DNA of 9,925 bases from an uncultured Actinomycetes bacterium (GCA_903925985.1 CAIYHK010000300.1:1-9925); one strand, 5' to 3'; positions 1-6,397 are shown, numbered from the stretch's first letter. The notes: generated by a model not told the origin, from the letters alone. Translations and numbers: made by a program.

Positions 1-166
1 ATGAAGCATCGAACTGCTTGCCAGTGCTCCATGCCACACCCACGTAATGCACGTCTACGTTGCGTCCAGCTTTAGCCTCATCACCGGTACCCACGATGAG
101 ATCTTCAATGACCAACTCGGTTGGCGCGTCTTCGGCTGGAATTGATACTTCGGGTTTAGATGACAT
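1..166 (-). CDS. FKBP-type peptidyl-prolyl cis-trans isomerase, N-terminal fragment
   Basis: This gene enters from the left edge and only its first 55 codons are present; the start is the ATG whose A is at 166. The translation begins MSSKPEVSIPAEDAP, continues with a strand like ELVIEDLIVGTGDEAKAG, and then VHYVGVAWSTGKQFDAS. The V-H-Y-x-G core (Tyr41) and the F-D pair (Phe52, Asp53) match the FKBP fold's first active-site strands, where Tyr and Asp line the proline-binding pocket. Proteins of this family catalyse cis-trans isomerisation of Xaa-Pro bonds and assist folding. No signal peptide is visible, so a cytoplasmic single-domain FKBP of roughly 120 residues is expected (inference). It starts 22 bp after the upstream crotonase stop. 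No Shine-Dalgarno is visible, but a TAAGTT hexamer sits exactly 6 nt before the ATG, suggesting its own leaderless transcript. The family assignment rests on the N-terminal half only. Confidence 0.85.
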   Translation of the reverse strand, partial: MSSKPEVSIPAEDAPTELVIEDLIVGTGDEAKAGRNVDVHYVGVAWSTGKQFDAS

Positions 167-172
167 CACCAC

Positions 173-178
173 AACTTA
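173..178 (-). promoter_or_regulatory. Candidate -10 (TAAGTT) for a leaderless FKBP transcript
   Basis: On the minus strand TAAGTT is followed by 6 nt (GTGGTG) and then the ATG at 166. This spacing would place transcription initiation at the start codon. No convincing -35 element is seen. It is one of four identical arrangements in this window. It also lies in the 22-bp gap after the crotonase stop, so it could give the FKBP gene expression independent of the operon. Confidence 0.5.
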
Positions 179-188
179 ATGCGTGTTG

Positions 189-962
189 CTAGCGGCCCTT
201 CCACTGCGGTTCGCGTTTTTCAACAAACGCACGTGCGCCTTCGATTGCATCTTCACTTTGGAAAACCTCATCGCGCAGCGAGTCCAGTAACGCCCATCCC
301 TCTGGCGATGTCGAATCAACGCCAGCACGTACGAGCTTTTTGGTCGCCTTGATAGCCAATGGTCCATTTGCGGTGATCCGCGCGGCGAGCTCTAGAGCCT
401 TGGGCATCACATCTGCTGGGTCAACGAGATAGTTGAGCAATCCGAGTTCGTAGGCCCGTTCTGCAGGGATCGTGTCCCCAGTAAGGCACAACTCATATGC
501 ATGAACTGCTGGGATGCGCTTTGCAAGGAAGACCCCACCGCCAGCTGCGAACAATCCGCGCTTTACTTCTGGCACGCCAAACTTCGCGTCGCGACTAGCA
601 ACAACCATGTCGGATGCCATCATCAACTCAAATCCCCCAGCTACGGCGGTTCCATTCACCGCACAAATAACTGGCACATCAACACCATTGCGCATCCAGT
701 TAATGAAGTGCTTGAACCCTGCCTCTAAATCAGCACCAACTGTGTTTGTGCCCTCAGCGAAACCCTTGAGGTCCATTCCCGCACAAAATGCACGATCACC
801 GGTTGCTGTGATGATCACAGCACGAATATCAGAGTTGTTTTCTGCTTCGTTAAGGCCGTTACCGAGTCCACCCATTACAGCTGGGTTCATTGCATTTCGT
901 GCATCGGGCCTATTGATCCGCAGTGTGAGAATGTGCCCGTTGAGTTCCTTGATCAGATCCAT
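189..962 (-). CDS. Enoyl-CoA hydratase/isomerase (crotonase family), two-glutamate type
   Basis: This is a 257-residue soluble crotonase, the usual full length for a single-domain member. Visible landmarks in order are the N-terminal strand and NRPDARNAM (17-25); FCAGMDL (59-65), which gives one half of the oxyanion hole; NGTAVAGGFEL (103-113), giving the other half plus Glu112; and FGVPEVKRG (128-136) with Glu132. Glu112 and Glu132 correspond to the two catalytic glutamates of rat mitochondrial enoyl-CoA hydratase (Glu144, Glu164). Addition of water to a 2-enoyl-CoA is therefore plausible. The exact substrate is unknown, because the family also includes isomerases and lyases. It follows the amidohydrolase by 29 bp on the same strand and precedes the FKBP gene by 22 bp. 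The ATG at 962 has no Shine-Dalgarno, but TATGGT lies exactly 6 nt upstream, so a leaderless message is likely in addition to readthrough. Confidence 0.93.
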   Translation of the reverse strand: MDLIKELNGHILTLRINRPDARNAMNPAVMGGLGNGLNEAENNSDIRAVIITATGDRAFCAGMDLKGFAEGTNTVGADLEAGFKHFINWMRNGVDVPVICAVNGTAVAGGFELMMASDMVVASRDAKFGVPEVKRGLFAAGGGVFLAKRIPAVHAYELCLTGDTIPAERAYELGLLNYLVDPADVMPKALELAARITANGPLAIKATKKLVRAGVDSTSPEGWALLDSLRDEVFQSEDAIEGARAFVEKREPQWKGR

Positions 963-968
963 TTAGAC

Positions 969-974
969 ACCATA
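969..974 (-). promoter_or_regulatory. Candidate -10 (TATGGT) for a leaderless crotonase transcript
   Basis: Read on the minus strand, TATGGT is followed by GTCTAA (6 nt) and the ATG at 962. It fits a TAnnnT -10 placed so that transcription starts on the ATG. It sits in the 29-bp gap between the amidohydrolase and crotonase genes. No TTGACA-like -35 was found. Confidence 0.5.
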
Positions 975-991
975 TGCCCTCAGCGAGCTGC

Positions 992-2704
992 TCACATATT
1001 GGCAGTGGTATGCACGCCCGTTCGCAAAATTGAGCCTGGTCTAGCTGATGTGAATTCGCCGTCGCACACAATCTCCTGGCCATTGCAGATCACGCTCTTG
1101 ATGCCGCGAGCATCCGCATAGAGCCGCGTGCCACCGGCAGGAAGATCAGATTTAAAAGTTGTTTCATTTGAGCCAACGTTGTGTTCATCGAGAACCACCA
1201 GATCGGCAAATGCACCAACTTTGATTCGGCCCCGATCGACGAAACCGTACAAATCTGCTGGCACAGCGGTCAGGTAATGGATTGCCTCTTCAAGAGGCAG
1301 TAGTTGACGCTTGACCACCGCTTCACCGAGCAATGTAGTTGTGTAGTTCGCAGTCAGGAAAAGATCAAGATGCGCACCCGCATCCGACGCACCAACTACC
1401 GCACGTGGATCGCGCCAGACTTCAACGCGAGCTTTCCAAGTGGCATCTGGCTCCTCGGTGCCTGGAGGACCGAACGAAGTCTGCAGTTCATCGAGTAACG
1501 CAATCTCTACTAGAGCATCCCAAGGAGACTGACCGCGTTCAGATGCGATCTCACCAATGTTGCGACCCGTGTACTTTGCATTGTCGGGATGCACCGTGTG
1601 GTGGATAGACATCTTTGACCAGTTAGTCACAGCACGCAGGTAGTCAGCAGCCTGAGAAGCAGCTTCAAGACGCGCAACCTCGGCTGGATCTCTGAACGCC
1701 GCCAGTTTCTCGGCCTTTGGCAACAGCATCGTTTCTTCCCAGCCGGGAATCGCATCAAGTAGGAAGCCGCTTTGGAAGCACAATCTGAAATTAAGAGCCA
1801 TTGGGGCTGTAAGTGCCCGAACTTTTCCACCGTTCACATCTGCAAAATCACTTGCTGCAAGCTTGGCTTCAACTTCTTCTCGGTTACTTGCTCCAACCAT
1901 CAGCACATTCCAATTAAGTGGAGCATTCGCAATGCGAGACATCTCAGCCATCAACTCGACTGACTCTGCGGTGAAGATGCCAACCTGGGGAATGAACTCA
2001 AGTGAAGTACCCGGATAATCAGCAAGTACCGCACACAATGCGAGTAGTTCTTCTCTACTCGCATATCGACTCGGCACCATTCGTTGCTCGGTGTCGTTGT
2101 GCGTGGTTGACCATGACGAAGAAAACCCAATTGCGCCGGCTTCAATTGCATCACGAACAAGACCACACATTTGAGCGATCTCATCGGAGGTGGCTTCACG
2201 CTTCGTGGCGTCAGCACCCATAACTACTCGCCTCACTGCGGAGTGTCCGACCTTGAATGCGGCATTGATCGCCAATGTGTTGTCCAGCAATGCCAAATAT
2301 TCCTCGGTTGTGTCCCAGTTCCACGGCACACCTGTCTCCAATGATTCAAGTGGCATGCCCTCAACACGACTCAACATGTTCATCAGATAGGCACCATCGG
2401 CGGGATTCTTTCCCAACGGAGCGATTGAGAATCCGCAGTTACCACCAACCACGGAGGTAACACCGTGCAACGGTGAAGGCGACAAAGTCGGATCCCAAAA
2501 TGCTTGAGCATCCAAATGTGTGTGCACGTCAATAAAGCCAGGAGTAACCACGTGACCAGTTGCATCAATCACTGACTTGGCTTCAGCACCTGCAAGATCG
2601 CCGAGCTCCACGATGCGGTCACCGATAACTCCGACATCCAGCCGCCGCCGCATCGCGCCGGTACCGTCGATGACTTCCCCACCCCTGATGACTAGATCAA
2701 ACAT
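992..2704 (-). CDS. D-aminoacylase-like amidohydrolase (N-acyl-D-amino-acid deacylase family)
   Basis: This is a 570-residue metal-dependent hydrolase of the amidohydrolase superfamily. It opens with the small beta-sandwich typical of the family (VIRGGEVIDGTG at 5-16, VIDATGHVVTPGFID at 45-59), then enters the TIM barrel with the metal-binding DVHTHLD (His61, His63). GGNCGF (88-92) carries Cys90, the counterpart of the metal-bridging cysteine of D-aminoacylases. GASDAGAH (438-445) carries the catalytic Asp441. The beta-sandwich closes with KVGAFADLVVLD (495-506). The two downstream barrel histidines of Alcaligenes D-aminoacylase (His220, His250) appear absent in my hand alignment: the matching strands read LEFIPQ (235-240) and LNWNVL (263-268). 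The whole resembles a mycobacterial group annotated as D-amino-acid amidohydrolases. It probably cleaves an amide or cyclic amide, but the substrate is unknown. It is first in a minus-strand cluster with the crotonase and FKBP genes, and diverges from the second crotonase. The ATG at 2704 lacks a Shine-Dalgarno and has TAGAGT 6 nt upstream. Confidence 0.85.
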   Translation of the reverse strand: MFDLVIRGGEVIDGTGAMRRRLDVGVIGDRIVELGDLAGAEAKSVIDATGHVVTPGFIDVHTHLDAQAFWDPTLSPSPLHGVTSVVGGNCGFSIAPLGKNPADGAYLMNMLSRVEGMPLESLETGVPWNWDTTEEYLALLDNTLAINAAFKVGHSAVRRVVMGADATKREATSDEIAQMCGLVRDAIEAGAIGFSSSWSTTHNDTEQRMVPSRYASREELLALCAVLADYPGTSLEFIPQVGIFTAESVELMAEMSRIANAPLNWNVLMVGASNREEVEAKLAASDFADVNGGKVRALTAPMALNFRLCFQSGFLLDAIPGWEETMLLPKAEKLAAFRDPAEVARLEAASQAADYLRAVTNWSKMSIHHTVHPDNAKYTGRNIGEIASERGQSPWDALVEIALLDELQTSFGPPGTEEPDATWKARVEVWRDPRAVVGASDAGAHLDLFLTANYTTTLLGEAVVKRQLLPLEEAIHYLTAVPADLYGFVDRGRIKVGAFADLVVLDEHNVGSNETTFKSDLPAGGTRLYADARGIKSVICNGQEIVCDGEFTSARPGSILRTGVHTTANM

Positions 2705-2710
2705 GCCCCG

Positions 2711-2716
2711 ACTCTA
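2711..2716 (-). promoter_or_regulatory. Candidate -10 (TAGAGT) for the leaderless amidohydrolase transcript
   Basis: On the minus strand TAGAGT is followed by CGGGGC (6 nt) and the ATG at 2704. It would head the amidohydrolase-crotonase-FKBP unit. The expected -35 position, about 2734-2739, overlaps the expected -35 of the divergent promoter, and neither has a strong consensus. Confidence 0.5.
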
Positions 2717-2752
2717 TTGCCCATCCAAGTCGAAGAGAACCCGCTGACTGCC

Positions 2753-2758
2753 TATGCT
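2753..2758 (+). promoter_or_regulatory. Candidate -10 (TATGCT) for the leaderless second crotonase transcript
   Basis: TATGCT is followed by CAGGCG (6 nt) and the ATG at 2765. This geometry mirrors that of the divergent amidohydrolase gene and supports 2765 rather than the upstream TTG at 2717 as the start codon. No good -35 is visible. Confidence 0.5.
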
Positions 2759-2764
2759 CAGGCG

Positions 2765-3550
2765 ATGGAATCTTCAGGCCCCCTTGCCATCGAGGACATC
2801 GGAAATGTCCGAGTTCTCCGCCTTAATCGCCCTGAGAAGTTGAACGCTTTCAATGGGCCGCTACTACAGGGACTTATTGAGGCTGTGAAGGCGATCAAGC
2901 GCGATGACAGCGTGCATTGCTTCATCATCACCGGCACACCGCGGCTAGATGGACGACCAATTTTCAGCGCCGGTGATGATCTCGAAGAGGCAGCCTCTGG
3001 TCAGGCACCCAAAGGCAATCCTGGTGGTGAGCTCACTCGCTTAATTGATGACCTGTTGAAGCCGTCAATTGCTGTCATCGACGGAATCTGCACCACGGGT
3101 GCGCTTGAGATTGCGATGGCCTGCGACCTTCGCTTTGTCGCCGAAACGGCAGCGATCAGCGATTGGCATCTCGCCAGGCTCGGTCTCGGAATCGGTGGCT
3201 GGGGTGCCAGCACGCGTCTGACCCGCCTCGTCGGCGTTGCACAAGCAAAAGATCTGATTCTCACCGGAAAAGTTATTGACGGCAGCGAAGCATTACGGAT
3301 TGGTCTCGCCCAACGTGTGTTCCCCTCGGCCACTCTGTGGGACGAATCAATGAAGGCCGCTCAAGCGGTTGCATCAATGTCACCCAGTGGTGTCAAGGCC
3401 ACAATGATGCACCTAAGCCACGTCGAAGACATGTCCAAGGCTGAAGCTTTGGCCTATGCCAAACAGGTACGGGAGGCAATTCCGACCACAGGAACGTTCC
3501 AGGACAAAGCAAAGTCTGTGCTTGGCAAAGAAAAGAGAAAGGGAAACTAG
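2765..3550 (+). CDS. Crotonase-family protein (enoyl-CoA hydratase/isomerase), one-glutamate type
   Basis: With the ATG at 2765 the product is 261 residues, a normal crotonase length. An in-frame TTG at 2717 would add 16 residues, but it has no ribosome site and lies only 12 bp from the divergent ATG, so I prefer 2765. Landmarks are LRLNRPEKLNAFN (18-30), IFSAGDDLEEA (66-76) as the first oxyanion segment, and GALEIAMACDLRF (112-124) with Glu115, which matches the first catalytic glutamate. The place of the second glutamate is in ISDWHLARLGLG (131-142), which has no Glu. This resembles crotonases carrying a D-T-H-A-R sequence there. Hydratase activity is therefore less certain, and an isomerase or another CoA-thioester role is possible. 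The C-terminus is lysine-rich (KEKRKGN). It is followed 35 bp later by an aldehyde dehydrogenase, probably in the same transcript. Confidence 0.85.
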   Translation: MESSGPLAIEDIGNVRVLRLNRPEKLNAFNGPLLQGLIEAVKAIKRDDSVHCFIITGTPRLDGRPIFSAGDDLEEAASGQAPKGNPGGELTRLIDDLLKPSIAVIDGICTTGALEIAMACDLRFVAETAAISDWHLARLGLGIGGWGASTRLTRLVGVAQAKDLILTGKVIDGSEALRIGLAQRVFPSATLWDESMKAAQAVASMSPSGVKATMMHLSHVEDMSKAEALAYAKQVREAIPTTGTFQDKAKSVLGKEKRKGN

Positions 3551-3573
3551 GGTTTCTTCAGTTGAAGTAACTC

Positions 3574-3580
3574 AAAGGGG
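3574..3580 (+). promoter_or_regulatory. Shine-Dalgarno of the aldehyde dehydrogenase gene
   Basis: AAAGGGG lies 5 nt before the ATG at 3586. It is the clearest ribosome binding site in the window and contrasts with the absence of one ahead of the neighbouring crotonase, which suggests the dehydrogenase is translated from within a longer message. Confidence 0.7.
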
Positions 3581-3585
3581 TATCT

Positions 3586-5010
3586 ATGAGCAACGCAAAA
3601 AAGTTCTACATTGACGGCGCGTGGGTTGATCCGATTTCAAAGGAAACTCTCGCAGTGATCAATCCAGCAACGGAAGAGACCGTTGAAACAATCGCGATGG
3701 GTTCGGCATCAGATGTAGACCGTGCCGTTGCTGCGGCCCGTAAAGCATTTGATTCCTACTCACAGTCAACCAAAGAAGAGCGACTCGCACTACTTGATCG
3801 GATAGTCGCGCTATACCTCGAACGCAAAGACGAACTTGCTGCAGCAATCACAACCGAGATGGGTGCACCGGCGTGGCTCGCCGGAGCAGCTCAAGTACCT
3901 GCGGGACTGATGCACATCATCACCGCCAAGCAAGTTCTCGAGAACTACGAATTTGAAGAAATGCGTGGCAACACGTTGATCGTTCATGAACCAGTTGGTG
4001 TGTGCGCACTTGTTACCCCTTGGAACTGGCCACTCAACCAGATCACTTGCAAAGTCGCGCCAGCACTTGCAGCTGGATGCACGATGGTGCTGAAGCCGTC
4101 TGAGGTGGCGCCACTGTCAGCACTTATTTTCACTCAGATCCTTCACGACGCCGGTGTCCCCGCCGGAGTTTTCAACCTGGTCAATGGTGATGGTCTCACG
4201 GTCGGTTCAGCACTCTCTTCGCACCCTGATGTGGACATGGTGTCATTTACCGGTTCAACACGTGCAGGCATTGAAGTTGCTCGTAACGCTGCACCAACAG
4301 TCAAGCGTGTTGCTCAGGAACTCGGTGGCAAATCAGCGAACATCATTCTTGATGATGCGGAATTTGAAAAAGTCGTTGCCCGAGATGTTGTCAGCATGTA
4401 CACCAACTCTGGTCAGTCATGTAATGCACCAAGCCGCATGCTTCTTCCCAATTCACGGATGGACGAGGCAGCAGTGATTGCTAAAGCTGCAGTTGCAAAT
4501 GTGACTGTCGGCGATCCAACCGCAGATGGCATGCGCATCGGTCCAGTTGTGTCACAAACACAATTTGACCGCATCCAACGCTTGATTGAAAAAGGTGTCG
4601 CTGAGGGTGCACAACTAGTTGTCGGTGGCCCAGGCAAGCCAGATGGTCTCGATGTTGGCTACTACGTGAAGCCGACCGTGTTCTCACATGTGAAGAACGA
4701 CATGACCATTGCCCGAGAAGAAATCTTTGGTCCGGTGCTCGTGATGATTGGCTACGAAGACGACGACGATGCCGTTCGCATCGCCAACGAAACCGACTAC
4801 GGCCTTTCGGGTTACGTCTCTGGTAGCGCCGACCGTGCCCGCTCAATCGCGCGCCGGATTCGCTCGGGCAATGTGCACCTAAACGGTGCCGGACCCGACT
4901 TCAATGCCCCATTTGGTGGCTATCGCCAGTCCGGAAATGGCCGCGAATGGGGTCCCGAGGGCTTCGAAGAATTCCTCGAAGTTAAGGCGATCATGGGCTA
5001 CGGGGCTTAA
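3586..5010 (+). CDS. NAD-type aldehyde dehydrogenase
   Basis: This is a 474-residue soluble enzyme of the ALDH superfamily, full length for the class, which oxidises an aldehyde to a carboxylate. Visible elements are PWNWP (145-149) with the oxyanion Asn147; VLKPSE (168-173), where Lys170 contacts NAD(P) and Glu173 is typical of NAD preference; the FTGSTRAG turn (221-228); ELGGKS (245-250) with the general base Glu245; SGQSCNAPSR (275-284) with nucleophile Cys279; and EIFGP (379-383), which binds the nicotinamide ribose. The tail PFGGYRQSGNGRE is normal for the family. The ATG at 3586 is fixed by the AAAGGGG site 5 nt upstream. The gene lies 35 bp after the second crotonase and 44 bp before the siroheme gene. 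Pairing with a crotonase suggests aldehyde disposal in a catabolic route, but the sequence does not reveal the aldehyde. Confidence 0.95.
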   Translation: MSNAKKFYIDGAWVDPISKETLAVINPATEETVETIAMGSASDVDRAVAAARKAFDSYSQSTKEERLALLDRIVALYLERKDELAAAITTEMGAPAWLAGAAQVPAGLMHIITAKQVLENYEFEEMRGNTLIVHEPVGVCALVTPWNWPLNQITCKVAPALAAGCTMVLKPSEVAPLSALIFTQILHDAGVPAGVFNLVNGDGLTVGSALSSHPDVDMVSFTGSTRAGIEVARNAAPTVKRVAQELGGKSANIILDDAEFEKVVARDVVSMYTNSGQSCNAPSRMLLPNSRMDEAAVIAKAAVANVTVGDPTADGMRIGPVVSQTQFDRIQRLIEKGVAEGAQLVVGGPGKPDGLDVGYYVKPTVFSHVKNDMTIAREEIFGPVLVMIGYEDDDDAVRIANETDYGLSGYVSGSADRARSIARRIRSGNVHLNGAGPDFNAPFGGYRQSGNGREWGPEGFEEFLEVKAIMGYGA

Positions 5011-5041
5011 TTCCCGACTTTTCCTATCAACTTTTAAGGGA

Positions 5042-5047
5042 TAAGGT
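5042..5047 (+). promoter_or_regulatory. Candidate -10 (TAAGGT) or ribosome site for the sulfur operon
   Basis: TAAGGT fits TAnnnT and ends 7 nt before GTG 5055, close to the 6-nt leaderless geometry of four other genes here. The same bases contain AAGG (5043-5046), 8 nt before the GTG, which could instead be a Shine-Dalgarno. The sequence cannot separate the two readings. Confidence 0.4.
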
Positions 5048-5057
5048 GTGAGGTGTG
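5044..5057 (+). repeat. Tandem duplication of AGGTGTG overlapping the GTG start
   Basis: AGGTGTG occurs twice in direct succession (5044-5050 and 5051-5057). Each copy carries an AGG and a GTG, but only the GTG at 5055 is in frame with the siroheme enzyme; an in-frame TGA at 5049-5051 excludes any earlier start. It lies inside the inverted repeat and may be a slippage product. Confidence 0.6.
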
Positions 5058-5654
5058 TCAACGCCTTATCCCAACGGCTTTCCGGTCATCTTTGACCTCG
5101 GCTCACGCCCCTGTTTATTGGTTGGGGCGGGTCGAATCGCGTTTCGCAAAGCCGAACAACTCCTCAAGGCTGGGGCCGAGTTAACCGTGGTAGCCCCACA
5201 GGTGCTCCCCGAATTCGAATCATTACCGGTGCGCATCGTGCGCCGTGAGTTCCAAGCCACAGACCTTGATGGTGTCTGGCTTGTAGTCACAGCAACTGGC
5301 AACACAGAAGTCGACCAGTTCATTTTTGATCAATCGGAGTCGCGCCGCATCTGGTGCAACTCCGCTGACGATCCAAAGCGTTGCTCGTTCATCTTGCCTG
5401 CAGTACACCGCCGTGGACCCATCACGGTTGCGATCTCCACCGGTGGAGCGAGCCCTGCACTTGCATCTTGGCTTCGCGCCGAGATCGCCACTCTCGTTGG
5501 CCCAGAATACGAAGAGCTCGTTTCACGTTTAGCCGCCGAGCGCGTAAACGTAAAAGCCGCCGGCAACAGCACAGAAGACATTGATTGGAAGCCGATCATT
5601 GCTGAGATCTGTGACGAACTTGGAATTGTGTCGGTACGTAAGGTCGCGACATGA
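5055..5654 (+). CDS. Precorrin-2 dehydrogenase / sirohydrochlorin ferrochelatase (Met8/CysG N-domain type)
   Basis: This 199-residue protein matches the N-terminal half of CysG, here a free-standing gene as in Met8p. It oxidises precorrin-2 to sirohydrochlorin with NAD and probably inserts iron to give siroheme. The Rossmann loop LLVGAGRIAFRKAEQLL (21-37) binds NAD. NSADDPKRCSFILPA (102-116) matches the conserved N-x-x-D-x-P segment, where Asp105 corresponds to CysG Asp104 and Met8p Asp141, needed for both reactions. STGGASPALASWLR (128-141) is the usual following motif, and a shorter helical domain closes the protein. The start is GTG 5055, the only in-frame option after the TGA at 5049 that preserves the N-terminal strand. 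It overlaps the next gene by 4 bp (ATGA). It heads a sulfite-reduction operon, where siroheme is the cofactor of the reductase. Confidence 0.92.
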   Translation: MSTPYPNGFPVIFDLGSRPCLLVGAGRIAFRKAEQLLKAGAELTVVAPQVLPEFESLPVRIVRREFQATDLDGVWLVVTATGNTEVDQFIFDQSESRRIWCNSADDPKRCSFILPAVHRRGPITVAISTGGASPALASWLRAEIATLVGPEYEELVSRLAAERVNVKAAGNSTEDIDWKPIIAEICDELGIVSVRKVAT

Positions 5655-6397
5655 CTGTTCATCTAGTTGGTGCGGGTCCTGGCGATCCTGAACTTCTCAC
5701 CGTTCGTGCGGCTCGACTAATCGCAAATGCAGACGTAATCGTGCACGACCGCCTCGCTGACCCTGCCATCTTCGCGCTCGCACGCCCTGACGTGGAGATG
5801 ATTGATGTAGGCAAACGGCCAGGTGCTCCAACTCCACAAGAGAACATCAATGCTCTTCTTGTCCAACTCGGCAAGCAGGGACTCGAAGTTGTGCGACTCA
5901 AAGGTGGCGATCCATTCGTATTTGGTCGCGGCAGCGAAGAAGCCGCTGTGCTTTTGGAAGCGGGAATACCGTTTTCGATCGTTCCTGGAATTTCCTCCGC
6001 TATCGCCGCACCAGCTGCTGCTGGAATACCAGTCACACACCGCGGTGTTTCGGCATCTTTCACTGTTGTGACCGGACACCGTGAACGTGGTGGGGCTTCG
6101 GGCGTCAACTGGGAAGCACTCGCAAAGGTTGGCGACACAATTGTGATCCTCATGGGAGTCGCCGAGCGTGCCGTAATCGCACGTCGGCTCATTCGTGGAG
6201 GACTCTCACCGGAGACTCCCGTCGCAGCAGTGCGTTTTGCTTCCCGCCCTGAACAGGAAGTCGTGCGCACCTCCCTCATTGACCTGGGTGCGACCCCAAT
6301 TGAATCGCCGTGCACAATCGTCATTGGTGCAGTTGCTGCTCTCGATGTATCGGCGATTGCACAAACACTTCCCGTATTCGCAGGAGATGATCGTTGA
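5651..6397 (+). CDS. cobA: Uroporphyrinogen-III C-methyltransferase (SUMT)
   Basis: This 248-residue enzyme transfers two methyl groups from S-adenosylmethionine to uroporphyrinogen III, making precorrin-2 for siroheme. The family signatures are clear: VGAGPGDPELLT (6-17), the SAM-binding glycine loop; VGKRPG (53-58); VRLKGGDPFVFGRG (81-94); VPGISSAIAAPA (111-122); GIPVTHRG (125-132) and VTGH (140-143); and ILMGV (166-170). The length matches single-domain SUMT proteins, with no fused uroporphyrinogen-III synthase. The ATG at 5651 overlaps the preceding stop (ATGA) and has AAGG at 5640-5643, 7 nt upstream. It lies between the precorrin-2 oxidase and the sulfite reductase, so siroheme rather than cobalamin supply is its evident job here, though precorrin-2 is shared by both pathways. 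Confidence 0.95.
   Translation: MTVHLVGAGPGDPELLTVRAARLIANADVIVHDRLADPAIFALARPDVEMIDVGKRPGAPTPQENINALLVQLGKQGLEVVRLKGGDPFVFGRGSEEAAVLLEAGIPFSIVPGISSAIAAPAAAGIPVTHRGVSASFTVVTGHRERGGASGVNWEALAKVGDTIVILMGVAERAVIARRLIRGGLSPETPVAAVRFASRPEQEVVRTSLIDLGATPIESPCTIVIGAVAALDVSAIAQTLPVFAGDDR
6382..6386 (+). promoter_or_regulatory. Shine-Dalgarno for the 82-residue protein gene
   Basis: AGGAG lies inside the end of cobA, 10 nt before ATG 6397 and 7 nt before the alternative in-frame TTG 6394. It supports real translation of the small frame but leaves the choice between the two adjacent starts open by one codon. Confidence 0.55.

Larger units (their letters stand above)
5038..5072 (+). promoter_or_regulatory. 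Perfect 9-bp inverted repeat centred on the first start codon of the sulfur operon
   Basis: GGGATAAGG (5038-5046) is the exact reverse complement of CCTTATCCC (5064-5072), with 17 nt between. The centre, 5055, is the G of the GTG start. If transcription begins upstream, the RNA could fold into a hairpin with the AAGG ribosome site in the stem and the GTG in the loop. If transcription begins at the GTG, the repeat straddles the -10 and the start point like a repressor operator. The repeat is seen directly; the role is inferred. Confidence 0.5.

Noticed and set aside
514..966. 150-codon plus-strand frame opposite the first crotonase
   Set aside because: Antisense shadow of a conserved enzyme, with low-complexity Ser/Pro/Ala composition and no ribosome site.
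2765..5010. Feruloyl-CoA hydratase-lyase plus vanillin dehydrogenase pair
   Set aside because: A crotonase next to an aldehyde dehydrogenase suggested it, but feruloyl-CoA hydratase-lyases, as I recall them, keep the second glutamate and lack the first. This crotonase has the reverse pattern and none of their other signature segments.
5011..5054. Terminator between the aldehyde dehydrogenase and the sulfur operon
   Set aside because: No GC-rich stem followed by a T-run is present. The only paired element is the GGGATAAGG arm, whose partner lies inside the next gene.
5659..6324. 221-codon open frame on the minus strand opposite cobA
   Set aside because: It is antisense to a fully conserved SUMT gene, is rich in Ser/Arg/Pro/Thr as expected for a shadow frame, and has no recognisable domain.
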